In this document: positions 27,053-36,229 of the stretch, piece after piece | Numbering within the stretch: position 1 is the stretch's first letter | Layout: each line of letters begins with the position of its first letter | Source: SZUA-36 sp963801195 | GTDB lineage: Bacteria > Pseudomonadota > Gammaproteobacteria > Xanthomonadales > SZUA-36 | Direction: 5' to 3' | DNA: 64,000 nucleotides | NCBI GenBank assembly: GCA_963801195.1 | Contig: CAWDDX010000007.1 | Span: 1,736,001 to 1,800,000, forward strand | The notes under the pieces: model-generated | What the model was told of the DNA's origin: nothing | Seen by the model: the letters and a program-made list of their open reading frames with translations, nothing else | Databases searched by the model: none | Program-made: the position numbers and the translations under genes

Positions 27053-27246
27053 CCGTCATCCCGGAATTTGCGCAGCAAATGTCCGGGACCTCCCGATGTT
27101 TCCGTGATCTTAAAAAAGCCCTTAGTAAGCGCTCTGCCAGTCATTTGGAGGTCCCGGCCTGCGCCGGGATGACGTTTGTCACCTGCGCCGGGATGACGTT
27201 TGTCACCTGCGCCGGGATGACGTTTGTCACCTGCGCCGGGATGACG
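27053..27246. repeat. REP-like inverted pair with a 24-bp tandem array
   Basis: The left part GTCATCCCGG...TCCGGGACCTCC (27053-27093) is answered by GGAGGTCCCGG...CCGGGATGAC on the right. The right part then repeats TGCGCCGGGATGACGTTTGT plus CACC as a 24-bp unit three times, with a fourth partial copy ending at 27246. It is non-coding; the open frame through it only reads CAGMTFVT repeated. Confidence 0.8.
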
Positions 27247-27424
27247 GCGTTAAAACTGGGAAAAGTTCTTCCATCCCTTTTATACTTCCCACCACGGTAG
27301 TCGACACGCACTGCCCAAACGCGTTTTATTGCGCTATCGCCAATTCGGCCCGACACGGGGTAAGCGCCCCAACACCTGACGGATCGTCAACGACGACAAT
27401 AATTTAATAATGGTATCTACTGAC

Positions 27425-29458
27425 ATGAACAAGAATCGACTTTTACAATTTCTGGTAATCGGACTTGTATGCGCCATTGGCAGCGTACACGCGGATAGTT
27501 TTGTCGCAAACGACGTTTTCGGTCTTGAATATGCGGACGATCCGCAAATCGCACCCGATGGCCAGCATGTCGTTTACGTGCGCAAATCCATGGACATTAT
27601 GCAGGACCGTTCGCGATCCAACCTGTGGATCATCGACAGCGATGGCAGCAACCACCGTGCGGTTGCCTCTGCGGCGGCGAATTTCTTCGGTCCCCGCTGG
27701 TCGGCGGACGGCAATCGCCTGGCCTACACATCATCGGAGGAAGGCAGTGTACAAATTTATCTCCGCTGGATGGACACCGGGCAAACAGCGCGGTTGACCG
27801 ACCTTACCGCGTCACCCGGTTCCCTCAACTGGTCACCCGACGGCCGTCAGATTGCCTTCACGATGCCGGTTCCAGCAGAAGCTGCCAAGCCGTTCGGCAC
27901 GATGCCCAAAAAACCCGAGGGTGCGGAGTGGGCGCCAGAGGTCCGGGTGATCGATACACTGAATTACCGTTCCGATGGTCAGAAAGGTTTCCTGCCGGCC
28001 GAGTTCGACCAGGTATTTGTCATTCCTGCTGATGGCGGTACACCGCGACAGCTCACCTCGGGTAATTTCAATCACAACTCCAGGCTGACCTGGAGCACTG
28101 ACTCCAAAACTCTTTACCTGTCGGCAAACCGCGACGCGGACTGGGCCTACGAACCGCGTGAATCCGATATCTACGCGATTAACGTAGCGGACGGATCGAT
28201 GACCCGCCTGACCGAGCGGACCGGCCCCGACTTCAGCCCCATTGTCTCGCCCGACGGCCGTATGATCGCCTACCTGGGGTTCGATGACAGCCCGATAATG
28301 TTTGAAAACACGCGGGCCTATGTGATGAATATCGACGGTTCTAAAAGCCGCGTGATCAGCGGCGACCTGGACCTGAGTATTGAAGAGATCGGGTGGTCGC
28401 CAGACAGCAAGGGATTGATCATCCAATACGATGAAAGCGGTGAGACCCGCATCGCTCATCTGTCACTTTCCGGTGATCTGAACGTGTTGGCCGGCAATAC
28501 CGGCGGCACCAGCCTGGGCCGTCCCTATGCCGGTGGCTCATTCAGCGTGGCAAACAACGGCGCCATCGCATTCAACCAGGCCTCAACTGAGCGACCCGCG
28601 GAACTGGCCGTCATGGACAAACGTGGTCAAAGCCGCCTGCTCACACACCTCAATGATGATTTACTTGGGCACAAAACCCTCGGCAAGGTAGAAGAACTGC
28701 ATGTCGCCTCCAGTTTCGACGGACGCGACATTGAAGGGTGGATCGTCTATCCGCCCAACTTTGAAGGCGGCAAAAAATGGCCGCTGATTCTGGAAATACA
28801 CGGTGGGCCGGTCGCCAATTATGGACCCCGTTTCAGTGTCGAAGACCAGTTGTATGCGGCCGCCGGCTATGTCGTGGTCTACATGAACCCGCGTGGCAGT
28901 GATTCCTATGGCGCCGATTTCGTCAACCTGATCCACCACAATTACCCGAGCGAAGATTACGATGACCTGATGACGGCGGTTGATACCATGATCAACCGCG
29001 GCGTCGCGGACCCGGACCAGTTGTATGTCACCGGCGGCAGCGGCGGCGGCGTTCTGACCGCATGGATCGTTGGCAAGACCGACCGCTTCAGGGCGGCGGT
29101 GGTGGCCAAACCGGTTATCAACTGGACCAGCTTCAACCTCACTTCCGATGGACCGGCCTACTTTTCACGCTACTGGTTCGGTGCCTTTCCATGGGAGGAC
29201 CAGGAACAGTACTGGCGGCGTTCACCGTTGTCGCTGGTCGGCAATGTGAGTACACCTACGATGCTGATGAGCGGGGAATCGGACTACCGCACCCCGATCG
29301 GTGAGGCGGAACAGTTTTACCTTGCATTGAAATTGCGCAAGATCGATACCGCCATGGTGCGTGTTCCCGAAGCCTCTCACGGCATCGCCAGCAGACCTTC
29401 GAACCTGATCGCCAAGGTGGTCAATATCCTCGGGTGGTTTGAAAAGCACAATCACTGA
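27425..29458 (+). CDS. S9 family serine peptidase (acylaminoacyl/prolyl oligopeptidase type), exported
   Basis: 677 residues with signal peptide MNKNRLLQFLVIGLVCAIGS. The N-terminal two thirds form a WD40-like beta-propeller with repeated D-G-R and S-P-D motifs. The C-terminal alpha/beta-hydrolase domain has the nucleophile in GGSGGG (about Ser539), Asp in SGESDYRTP (about 619) and His in EASHGI (about 651), so the triad is complete. It is probably a periplasmic oligopeptidase. The start at 27425 is preferred over 27410 because of the signal peptide; no clear ribosome site is seen for either. Confidence 0.88.
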   Translation: MNKNRLLQFLVIGLVCAIGSVHADSFVANDVFGLEYADDPQIAPDGQHVVYVRKSMDIMQDRSRSNLWIIDSDGSNHRAVASAAANFFGPRWSADGNRLAYTSSEEGSVQIYLRWMDTGQTARLTDLTASPGSLNWSPDGRQIAFTMPVPAEAAKPFGTMPKKPEGAEWAPEVRVIDTLNYRSDGQKGFLPAEFDQVFVIPADGGTPRQLTSGNFNHNSRLTWSTDSKTLYLSANRDADWAYEPRESDIYAINVADGSMTRLTERTGPDFSPIVSPDGRMIAYLGFDDSPIMFENTRAYVMNIDGSKSRVISGDLDLSIEEIGWSPDSKGLIIQYDESGETRIAHLSLSGDLNVLAGNTGGTSLGRPYAGGSFSVANNGAIAFNQASTERPAELAVMDKRGQSRLLTHLNDDLLGHKTLGKVEELHVASSFDGRDIEGWIVYPPNFEGGKKWPLILEIHGGPVANYGPRFSVEDQLYAAAGYVVVYMNPRGSDSYGADFVNLIHHNYPSEDYDDLMTAVDTMINRGVADPDQLYVTGGSGGGVLTAWIVGKTDRFRAAVVAKPVINWTSFNLTSDGPAYFSRYWFGAFPWEDQEQYWRRSPLSLVGNVSTPTMLMSGESDYRTPIGEAEQFYLALKLRKIDTAMVRVPEASHGIASRPSNLIAKVVNILGWFEKHNH

Positions 29459-29560
29459 TTATGCGATACCAGTTTCGGACTGATCACGCCGTGACCGGCA
29501 ACGGCACGGCGTGCCCAATACTCCCGGGCAGAAGCTTGCAGGCTGGATAGGCCCGCGACC

Positions 29561-30481
29561 ATGTCAACGGAAAAGACCGTTCTTCCACACAGGGAAAGAG
29601 TCCTGCTGGGCATGGCTGCCGCACTTGGCGCATTTTTCATGTTCACGGTTATGAACATGTTCGCCAAGCTGCTGAGTACAAACCATTCCGTCATCGAAAT
29701 TGCCTTCTATCGCAACCTGATCGCCTGCCTGCCTTTTCTCGTCCTGATTTTTGGTTTTGGCCGGCGTGAGATCCTGGTCATACGTTCCAAGCCGTCCCTG
29801 GTCGGTATTCGCGCCACCGTGGGTACCATCAGTCTCTGCACCACCTTTACCGCCTATTCGCTGATGCCGATGGCGGATACGACTGCCCTGCTCTTCACAT
29901 CATCATTATTTATTCCGGTGCTGGGTGTTATTTTCCTGAAGGAATCCGTGGGACCCTACCGCTGGGCCGCGGTCGCAATCGGCTTTATTGGTGTCATCAT
30001 CATGGCGCACCCGTCCGGCGAGGTGAATACACTGGGCATCATGGTCGCATTGACGGCCACCCTGATGCACGCCACCCTGCAAATCGTATTGCGTTACCTG
30101 GGCCGATACGAAAGCCCGGAGACCATCAGTTTTTACTTTTTTGTCATCGGGGTTATTCTCACGGCCCTGCCCTTGCCGTTTATCGCGGTCAGGCCGACGC
30201 TGACCGAGGTTCCGCTGCTTGTTGGTGTCGGTCTGTCAGGCGCCGGTGCACAATGGCTTTTATCAGTCGCTTTTCGTAATGCAAAGGCCGCGATTGTCAC
30301 GGTCTTCAACTACAGCAGCATTGTCTGGGCGACCTTGTTCGGCTGGCTGATATGGGGCGACTGGCCACTGCCGACCGTTATGGCGGGGGCCGCGGTCGTG
30401 ATTGCTTCTAACGGACTGATGATCTGGCGCGAGAGCCGCCTGGGCAGGATTTCCGAAGCCCGCTTTCGCGCCAGGTTATAA
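29561..30481 (+). CDS. EamA-domain (DMT family) transporter
   Basis: 306 residues with ten hydrophobic helices in two EamA repeats. Landmarks are FFMFTVMNMFAKLLS at the first helix, YRNLIACLPF, ALLFTSSLFIPVLGVIFLKE at the end of repeat 1, and SIVWATLFGWLIWGDWP in repeat 2. It exports or exchanges small metabolites; the substrate cannot be told from sequence. It stands between the peptidase and the ATP-grasp gene, all on the plus strand. Confidence 0.85.
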   Translation: MSTEKTVLPHRERVLLGMAAALGAFFMFTVMNMFAKLLSTNHSVIEIAFYRNLIACLPFLVLIFGFGRREILVIRSKPSLVGIRATVGTISLCTTFTAYSLMPMADTTALLFTSSLFIPVLGVIFLKESVGPYRWAAVAIGFIGVIIMAHPSGEVNTLGIMVALTATLMHATLQIVLRYLGRYESPETISFYFFVIGVILTALPLPFIAVRPTLTEVPLLVGVGLSGAGAQWLLSVAFRNAKAAIVTVFNYSSIVWATLFGWLIWGDWPLPTVMAGAAVVIASNGLMIWRESRLGRISEARFRARL

Positions 30482-30539
30482 CACCCCGGCAGTGATCCCG
30501 CACGCCGGTCCAAGCAAAGAATTACGAAAAGGAATCTGA

Positions 30540-31385
30540 ATGCCTGGCACCATCGCAATCATCACCAATGAATTTACCAGCAAGATTGAAAATTCGCGCT
30601 ACCTCTCGGCGCTGCTGGCAAGGCGCTGGAAGCAACAGGGATGGGACATAAATGTCACGGCGGGCTGTCACTACACGCCGGCGGACATTGCATTCATGCA
30701 TGTGGATACCACCGTCGTGCCCGATGAGTACCTCGCGTTGGGTAAACGCTACCCGGTCACGCTCAATGGCGGTGTGAGGGACATCCTCAAGACCAGCATC
30801 AGCAAGTATCTACTCAAAAATGACGATCGTTACCCCGGTCCGGTGATCGTGAAAACCAACGCCAATTACGGTGGCGTCAATGAGTTCAACATTGCAACGC
30901 AGACTGGTAAGACGGTATGGAACGACCCGGATATCGAACGGCCGTGGCGTAAACGGGAAATCATGGACTCACTGAATTACCCGGTATTCAAAAGACTTTC
31001 CGATGTACCCTCAGGCGTCTGGAAGAATGACAGACTCGTTGTCGAAAAATTTCTCCCGGAAAAACTTGCAAATGGCGATTACCGTTGCCGTACGTATATA
31101 TTCTTTGGAGAACAGGAGTTTGCAGCCTGGTTTTGCTCACCCAATCCGGTGATCAAATCGAGCGTGGCGAGCAGCATGGGCGAGCTCGGTAAAATTCCAC
31201 AAGCCATCAGGGAAATACGCAAGAAGTCCGGTTTTAACTACGGCAAATTTGACTACACCGAGGTTGATGGCGAAGTCTTTGTCTACGACATGAACAAAAC
31301 ACCGGCGTTTGGCGCCGAGATGCGAAGCCTGTTCTCAAGCCAGAAACTCGATGCGTTCGCCGACGAGATCCACGCTTTCGTCTAG
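30540..31385 (+). CDS. ATP-grasp-like ligase domain protein
   Basis: 281 residues. AAAAGGA lies seven bases before the ATG. The sequence follows an ATP-grasp plan: N-terminal alpha/beta domain, ATP-binding strand VIVKTNANYGGVNEF, VVEKFLPE, and the metal-binding region YGKFDYTEVDGEVFVYDMNKTP. Such proteins join an amine to a carboxyl or modify peptides or sugars; here the substrate is unknown. It may be co-transcribed with the EamA gene 58 bases upstream. Its TAG stop directly abuts the stop of the convergent secreted-protein gene. Confidence 0.65.
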   Translation: MPGTIAIITNEFTSKIENSRYLSALLARRWKQQGWDINVTAGCHYTPADIAFMHVDTTVVPDEYLALGKRYPVTLNGGVRDILKTSISKYLLKNDDRYPGPVIVKTNANYGGVNEFNIATQTGKTVWNDPDIERPWRKREIMDSLNYPVFKRLSDVPSGVWKNDRLVVEKFLPEKLANGDYRCRTYIFFGEQEFAAWFCSPNPVIKSSVASSMGELGKIPQAIREIRKKSGFNYGKFDYTEVDGEVFVYDMNKTPAFGAEMRSLFSSQKLDAFADEIHAFV

Positions 31386-32870
31386 CTACCGCTTCCTGAG
31401 CGCCTCGCACAGGGAAATATTGTCGTCCGCCACGCGCCTGATCGGTATCGACCCTGTTTTCCCGATGGAGGGAATCTGGTAATCGATCCTGGCCGAATCG
31501 CAACCCGTAAACGTCAGCGTAATGTGGCCGGCGTCAACTTCTTCAATAAATGTCGGCGTGTCGAACAGCCCGCCCGTCGCAAACGTGATGTCCATCTCTG
31601 AACGGTTGCCCTCGAGCGGACCCAGCGCGTTGAGCCAGCGGTGACCGGCATCACCCAGCTTGGCGTGTGTATCCGCTGCAGGCAGTTCGGTGTCGTAGGT
31701 GAACCAGGCAAGTGACACCACACCCAGGCCGGGGAAAACGGTGATGAAAAAACCCTGGCCGCTGGTCGCGGGGTTGTACCAGGCATCGTTCAGTCCGACG
31801 TTGATTTCAAAGGGCGTCGGCGGATATTCGGTAAAGTAATCCTTGATGGCCTCGCCAATGCGGGCGGCCATCAGCGTGCGCATCGATGCCGTTTCACGCA
31901 CATCCCGGCTTTGCTCAACGTGCACATACCTGTGACTGTTGTTTTCCGTCAGTGCAGCCTGGTCGCACACGGAGGTCGAACCATTGGTGTACCTGCCCGC
32001 TGTATTGGTCGTACCACCCAGTATCCGGGTATACCTGTCACCCGGGCCGGTATCGAGCAGGGTGCTGTAAATGCATGCACTTATTTCGCCGCCTTCCTCC
32101 AGGGCGGTCGAGAGGGCATGCATCAATGTGGCTTCTTCTGGACTATTATCAGGGAAGGTATCGCTGATGTTGGCCACAGCCGGATTGCCGCCCGTGTCAC
32201 ACTGGGAAGCGATGGTTGCCAGCGAATCGGATGAAAACCCATGTAATTCGATGGTATGCACCGTATTGTCAAAATCTTCCACGGCTTTGTGGGCCACGTA
32301 GAAGTAGTGAGCGGTGTTATGTACCGCGTCACTTTGCCGGTAGTCGGAAACATCCTGGCAACTGCTGGCATCCGGGTGGCTTCTGCGGTGTGCACCCGCC
32401 ATCATCAGGTAACCAACATCAGTGCTTAAGAATGTCGTTATCGCTTCCTTGTTGGTATTCAGATCGGAGCGCGGATGGGGCGCACTTATCACGACGTTGT
32501 AGGTAGCCGATGGATAAAAGACATAGGTCCCGCCGCCATTGGCCAACGGTGACGGGATCGGGTTGATTTCCCTCAGCAGGTAGAACAGTTTTGCAGAGAC
32601 GCTGTCGGTATACGCCACCAGTTCGTAACCAAGTGGCTGCGCGGCATCACTTGCCAGCGCATAGTCGCCCTGCAAAACCAGCCGCACCACGTTTTCGAAT
32701 TCGATCAGTTGGCCCGCCGAGGGAACCTTGAACAGTCCGTCGTTCTCAACACCGAACGAAATCCCGTTGAGGTAGCTCCCGAGATCACCGCTTTGCACCT
32801 CTACCGCAGCGCTGGCATCAGCACACAGGCTAGCGATCAGGATCAGCACCAATTGATATCTTTTCAGCAA
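31386..32870 (-). CDS. Large secreted protein with hydrolase-like N-domain and GQGFF-type C-domain
   Basis: 494 residues. The TTG at 32870 is chosen because AAAGG lies six bases upstream and it opens a good signal peptide (LKRYQLVLILIASLCADASA); a GTG at 32891 is also in frame. The N-terminal half contains VVISAPHPRSDLNTNKEA, GAHRRSH, HNTAHYFY and IELHGFSS, a spread of His/Asp/Glu reminiscent of zinc amidohydrolases of the N-formylglutamate or poly-gamma-glutamate type; this is inference. The C-terminal 130 residues start LNDAWYNPATSGQGFFI and resemble a beta-rich domain found at the ends of many gammaproteobacterial exported proteins. Confidence 0.6.
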   Translation of the reverse strand: MLKRYQLVLILIASLCADASAAVEVQSGDLGSYLNGISFGVENDGLFKVPSAGQLIEFENVVRLVLQGDYALASDAAQPLGYELVAYTDSVSAKLFYLLREINPIPSPLANGGGTYVFYPSATYNVVISAPHPRSDLNTNKEAITTFLSTDVGYLMMAGAHRRSHPDASSCQDVSDYRQSDAVHNTAHYFYVAHKAVEDFDNTVHTIELHGFSSDSLATIASQCDTGGNPAVANISDTFPDNSPEEATLMHALSTALEEGGEISACIYSTLLDTGPGDRYTRILGGTTNTAGRYTNGSTSVCDQAALTENNSHRYVHVEQSRDVRETASMRTLMAARIGEAIKDYFTEYPPTPFEINVGLNDAWYNPATSGQGFFITVFPGLGVVSLAWFTYDTELPAADTHAKLGDAGHRWLNALGPLEGNRSEMDITFATGGLFDTPTFIEEVDAGHITLTFTGCDSARIDYQIPSIGKTGSIPIRRVADDNISLCEALRKR

Positions 32871-32957
32871 AATACACCTTTCAAATCTCACAGCATTATA
32901 CCCATTTCACGGCTGGTCCGGTCGGCCACCGTCTGCATAAAAAGCACAATAGCCCAC

Positions 32958-33253
32958 TGCTGTCCCACTTATTCCAGATGCCAGTTGCTGAATCAAAGGT
33001 CAATCGCGGGATTGCGCAACATTTGTTTCGTCCGGACTTCAATTCACCATTTGCCAGGACCGCCAGGTGCGTGCAGTGGACGCAATGGTTTTTATCAGTC
33101 GATGGCAACTCTGTGTCAGAGCCGGGGTGGGTATCCACTACCAGGACCGTGCGAAACAGGAGGTCGAGCCCGAGCCTCCAGGACGGATTTACGGCGTGTC
33201 CTGGTAGTGGATACGCGCCCCGGCTCCTTCCACTGATTTTAAGTGGGACAGCA
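32958..33253. repeat. Element with perfect 14-bp inverted termini and an inner palindrome
   Basis: TGCTGTCCCACTTA (32958-32971) and TAAGTGGGACAGCA (33240-33253) are perfect inverted repeats 296 bp apart. CAATAGCCC occurs just outside both ends (32947-32955 and 33258-33266), which may be remains of a target duplication. The ends resemble REP sequences moved by Y1/RAYT transposases. No protein is encoded inside. Confidence 0.6.
33120..33225. repeat. Long perfect palindrome nested in the 296-bp element
   Basis: AGCCGGGG and GTATCCACTACCAGGAC (33120-33147) are matched by GTCCTGGTAGTGGATAC and CCCCGGCT (33198-33225), with a 3-base mismatch between the two blocks. The loop carries GAGCCTCCAGG and ACGGCGTG, the core also present in the palindrome at 8489-8581. 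Confidence 0.8.
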
Positions 33254-33410
33254 ATGACAATAGCCCCATCATCGAGGGTGGAAATCAAACCCTGATGGAT
33301 CGACATTTTGGCCGCAAAAACGGTTAAAATTTGTTTCACGGTAGCGGATATGAGCAGCGGTGCCGGACACTGACAAACCCGCAGCCTTCATCACGAAATG
33401 GTCAACTGAC

Positions 33411-33887
33411 ATGCCTGGTAGTACGCTGGAAAAAATCAGGAACCGACTCAACGCCGCGGGAATCGACTTCCGCGAAGTGCATCACGAGCCGACACGGACA
33501 TCGGAAGAATCAGCGGCAGCCCGCGGTGAGCCGTTGAGCGTCGGCGCCAAGGCCCTGCTGCTGCGAACCGATGATGTGTTCCGGCTCTTCGTGCTACCCG
33601 CCGACAAAAAGCTGGATTCAACCGCCGTCCGGCGCCATGTCGGGGTTCGCAAGACCCGCTTTGCCAGTGTTGAAGAACTGGACGAACTGGTCGGCCTGGT
33701 GCCCGGCGCGGTACCGCCGTTTGGCGAGCCGATACTGCCCTTTGAACTCTATGCGGATGTATCGGTGGGTGTGGAACACGGCAAGGTGGCGTTCAATGCG
33801 GGTTCGCTGACGGACTCCATTATCATGGCGGCAGCAGATTGGGCCAGCATTGCCCGTCCACAGCGTTTTCGATTCGTGAAGGAATAA
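33411..33887 (+). CDS. YbaK/EbsC-type aminoacyl-tRNA deacylase
   Basis: 158 residues from the ATG at 33411. It has the editing-domain pattern of YbaK/ProX proteins: FREVHHEPTRTSEESA, GAKALLLR, FVLPADKKLDS, TRFASVEEL, VPGAVPPFG, and the terminal SLTDSIIM. Such proteins free mischarged tRNAs in trans. A GTG at 33360 is in frame and would add 17 residues; no ribosome site decides between them. Confidence 0.8.
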   Translation: MPGSTLEKIRNRLNAAGIDFREVHHEPTRTSEESAAARGEPLSVGAKALLLRTDDVFRLFVLPADKKLDSTAVRRHVGVRKTRFASVEELDELVGLVPGAVPPFGEPILPFELYADVSVGVEHGKVAFNAGSLTDSIIMAAADWASIARPQRFRFVKE

Positions 33888-33973
33888 ATCCATATCCTGT
33901 TCGAACACCAGTTCCACTCACGCAGCACACTGCAAATGCTACACTCAATCCAAACTCATTGAGACCAACGACC

Positions 33974-34345
33974 ATGGACGCAAAACTGAATGTGCTTGGC
34001 GAACCGCTCGCCACCTGCTCCGATAGCCCGATAACGGGCTTCTTTCGTGACGGGTGTTGTAACACGGAAGCAGCAGATATTGGTTCGCACACGGTTTGCG
34101 TTCGCGTCACTGCGGATTTTCTGGAATTCTCGCGCGCCGCTGGCAATGATCTCACGACACCACGCATGGAGTTCGGTTTCCCTGGGCTGCGTCCCGGTGA
34201 CCAATGGTGTCTGTGCGCCGCGCGCTGGCAGGAAGCCCTGAAGGCCGGTACCGCACCCAACGTGGTCTTGCAGGCAACCCACGCCGCCTCGTTGAAGATC
34301 GTGAAGCTGGCCGACCTGAAACGCCATGCCGTCGATATTGTTTGA
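33974..34345 (+). CDS. DUF2237 family protein
   Basis: 123 residues. The family pattern is complete: LNVLGEPLATCS, TGFFRDGCCNT, HTVCVRVTADFLEFSRAAGNDL, FPGLRPGDQWCLCAARWQEAL and VVLQATHAASL. Conserved Cys and His residues suggest metal binding, but no function is established. The ATG at 33974 starts at the conserved region. The 50-base gap to the convergent transporter gene is AT-rich. Confidence 0.88.
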   Translation: MDAKLNVLGEPLATCSDSPITGFFRDGCCNTEAADIGSHTVCVRVTADFLEFSRAAGNDLTTPRMEFGFPGLRPGDQWCLCAARWQEALKAGTAPNVVLQATHAASLKIVKLADLKRHAVDIV

Positions 34346-34391
34346 AATACACACACGCATCGGGGTGTTCAAAATTTCTGATTAATTAAAA

Positions 34392-35744
34392 TTACGCTGT
34401 TAACCCGTTCTTGGCACGCATATCACGCGCGGCACGGACGACGGGGCGCCAGAGCCAGCCATTGGCCACGAGGCGGCCCACGAACAGCGCGATGGCCGCG
34501 GCCACTACGCCGATAAGATCGAACACGGCGATGCAGACGATAAGCATGAGGACGATGGTGCCGACCTCGAGTCCGGTCGCCAGGGTGATCGCTCTGGTGC
34601 GTTTGGACGCGACGAGTGTGGCACGTTGATACGACAACAACACCGAGGCCGCGGGAATCAGCACGAGCAGTTGTACGGGCAGACGTGCGAAATCCGCGAG
34701 TTCGACCGGCAGACCGGAGAGGGAAATGAACCAAAACCCCGCCAGCGGCGTGAACGCGATCAGCGCGAGTCCGGTCGTGGCGGCCACACCGAGCCCTGCC
34801 GCGAAATTCCGCACCGGTTCGTAGCCCTGGAAATCCTTCCCGTATTTTGCGATGGCCACTTCCTGATAGGAAAGCCCGAAGCTGCGGAAAATAAACAACA
34901 GCGAGTTGATCACGGGCAAGACGGCTAGGGATTCGAGCGCCATGCGCGACTGTCCGAGAAAGAAGGTGATCATCGGATGCACACCCAGCGCCAGCATCGA
35001 GGTGAGGGCGAGTGGATAATAAAAATGGAAGATCGAGCGATAGCTCATGCCCTCTTCCGATCCGTCTTCGTTTGACAGGTGGTGTTGAATAGTGGCGTGA
35101 GCCATCACGCGGCTGGCGATGGCTTCGAGCGTCACGCCGACCGAAGGTGCGATGGCGCCGATGGCGGCACCGGGCAAATCGGTATGCAAGTAAAGGAACA
35201 GGGCGCTGCCGGCCATGCCGACGAGGCGAACTATCGTTCCGTATGCCACGCGGCGTGTGAGGTTGTTGCGAATGAGCAGTCCCTGGTAAAAGCGCCGAAA
35301 ACCGATAGCGCTGGGCCAGGGCAGAAAGAAGACAGTGGCTAGATGAGTGAGTTTCGCGACCTCCGGGGGGAGTCCGATCAGTCCCTCCGCAATGAAGGAA
35401 AACACCGGGGGCAACACGAGAATGATCATCACAAGCGTGATGCCGCCGTTGAGCAGTGTGGTGAAGTTGCGGAGCTTGACGTAGGAGGCGCGGTTGCTGA
35501 CCAGCGCGGTCGATGCGCTCATCATCATGATGATGGGCGATTCGACGATGAGGGCAAAGGAAAACGCGACGCCGAAAGCGGCGAGATTGTACTTGGGTTC
35601 GGCCAGCCGGGCGATAATGGCGGCAAGAAACGGTCCTTCGACGGACATCATCAGCCAGGTGGCAAGCAGGGGCAGCCAGAAAATAAGAATGCCCCGATAC
35701 GTCGGTATGGAATTATCCTGCGACATCCTCATCATGAATCGCAT
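34392..35744 (-). CDS. MATE-like multi-pass membrane protein
   Basis: 450 residues with about twelve hydrophobic helices. The general plan is MATE/flippase-like (ILIFWLPLLATWLMMSVEGP, LNGGITLVMIILVLPPVF, FRRFYQGLLIR, MITFFLGQSRMALESLAVLP). It does not match the standard NorM or MurJ patterns that I know, so the substrate is open. The N-terminus is uncertain: ATG codons at 35744, 35735 and 35726 are all in frame. Confidence 0.65.
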   Translation of the reverse strand: MRFMMRMSQDNSIPTYRGILIFWLPLLATWLMMSVEGPFLAAIIARLAEPKYNLAAFGVAFSFALIVESPIIMMMSASTALVSNRASYVKLRNFTTLLNGGITLVMIILVLPPVFSFIAEGLIGLPPEVAKLTHLATVFFLPWPSAIGFRRFYQGLLIRNNLTRRVAYGTIVRLVGMAGSALFLYLHTDLPGAAIGAIAPSVGVTLEAIASRVMAHATIQHHLSNEDGSEEGMSYRSIFHFYYPLALTSMLALGVHPMITFFLGQSRMALESLAVLPVINSLLFIFRSFGLSYQEVAIAKYGKDFQGYEPVRNFAAGLGVAATTGLALIAFTPLAGFWFISLSGLPVELADFARLPVQLLVLIPAASVLLSYQRATLVASKRTRAITLATGLEVGTIVLMLIVCIAVFDLIGVVAAAIALFVGRLVANGWLWRPVVRAARDMRAKNGLTA

Positions 35745-36229
35745 TCACCTGTCAGATGCAACATGTCTGCCCCTATCGTCGCCCGCGAAATATCCAAACG
35801 TGCATCGCGGTGAACAGTACAGCCATCACGACGGCGGAAAACCGGTCGCTGAAGCGGTATGTTTTTTTCACGAAGCGTCGTCAAGCATGCTAATGTGCAG
35901 GAAGTATAAACCGCCTTTTTCGCGTTTCAGACCAGTATCCGTGACTGAAATCCAAGCCTGGCTGGACCGACCCGTAATGACGAACAAATCGCCGGATTCC
36001 TGACCGGAAAAACCACTGAATGTCACCTGGGATCGTACTGATTCTTGAAGATTGTACCACGCCACTGGCCGCTGTTGACCGTGATCTTTTATTGTCTTTC
36101 GCGCCGGGCGCGTGTCCGTTTAGGAAGAAATGTCACCCACCCATCCCAACTGCCGACAATTGACTCATATCATTTTCCCTGGGCTGTTTGAGCGTATGCT
36201 TAAGAGTTGAATTTGCCAAGGCATAAATT
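35745..36229. other. Gene-free stretch
   Basis: 485 bases with only short open frames that show no family resemblance. Composition becomes more AT-rich towards the PAP2 gene. No clear repeat, RNA or promoter is seen. Confidence 0.4.

Noticed and set aside
35868..36065. 65-codon minus-strand frame in the gap before the PAP2 gene
   Set aside because: No ribosome site, no recognisable motif and no supporting context.
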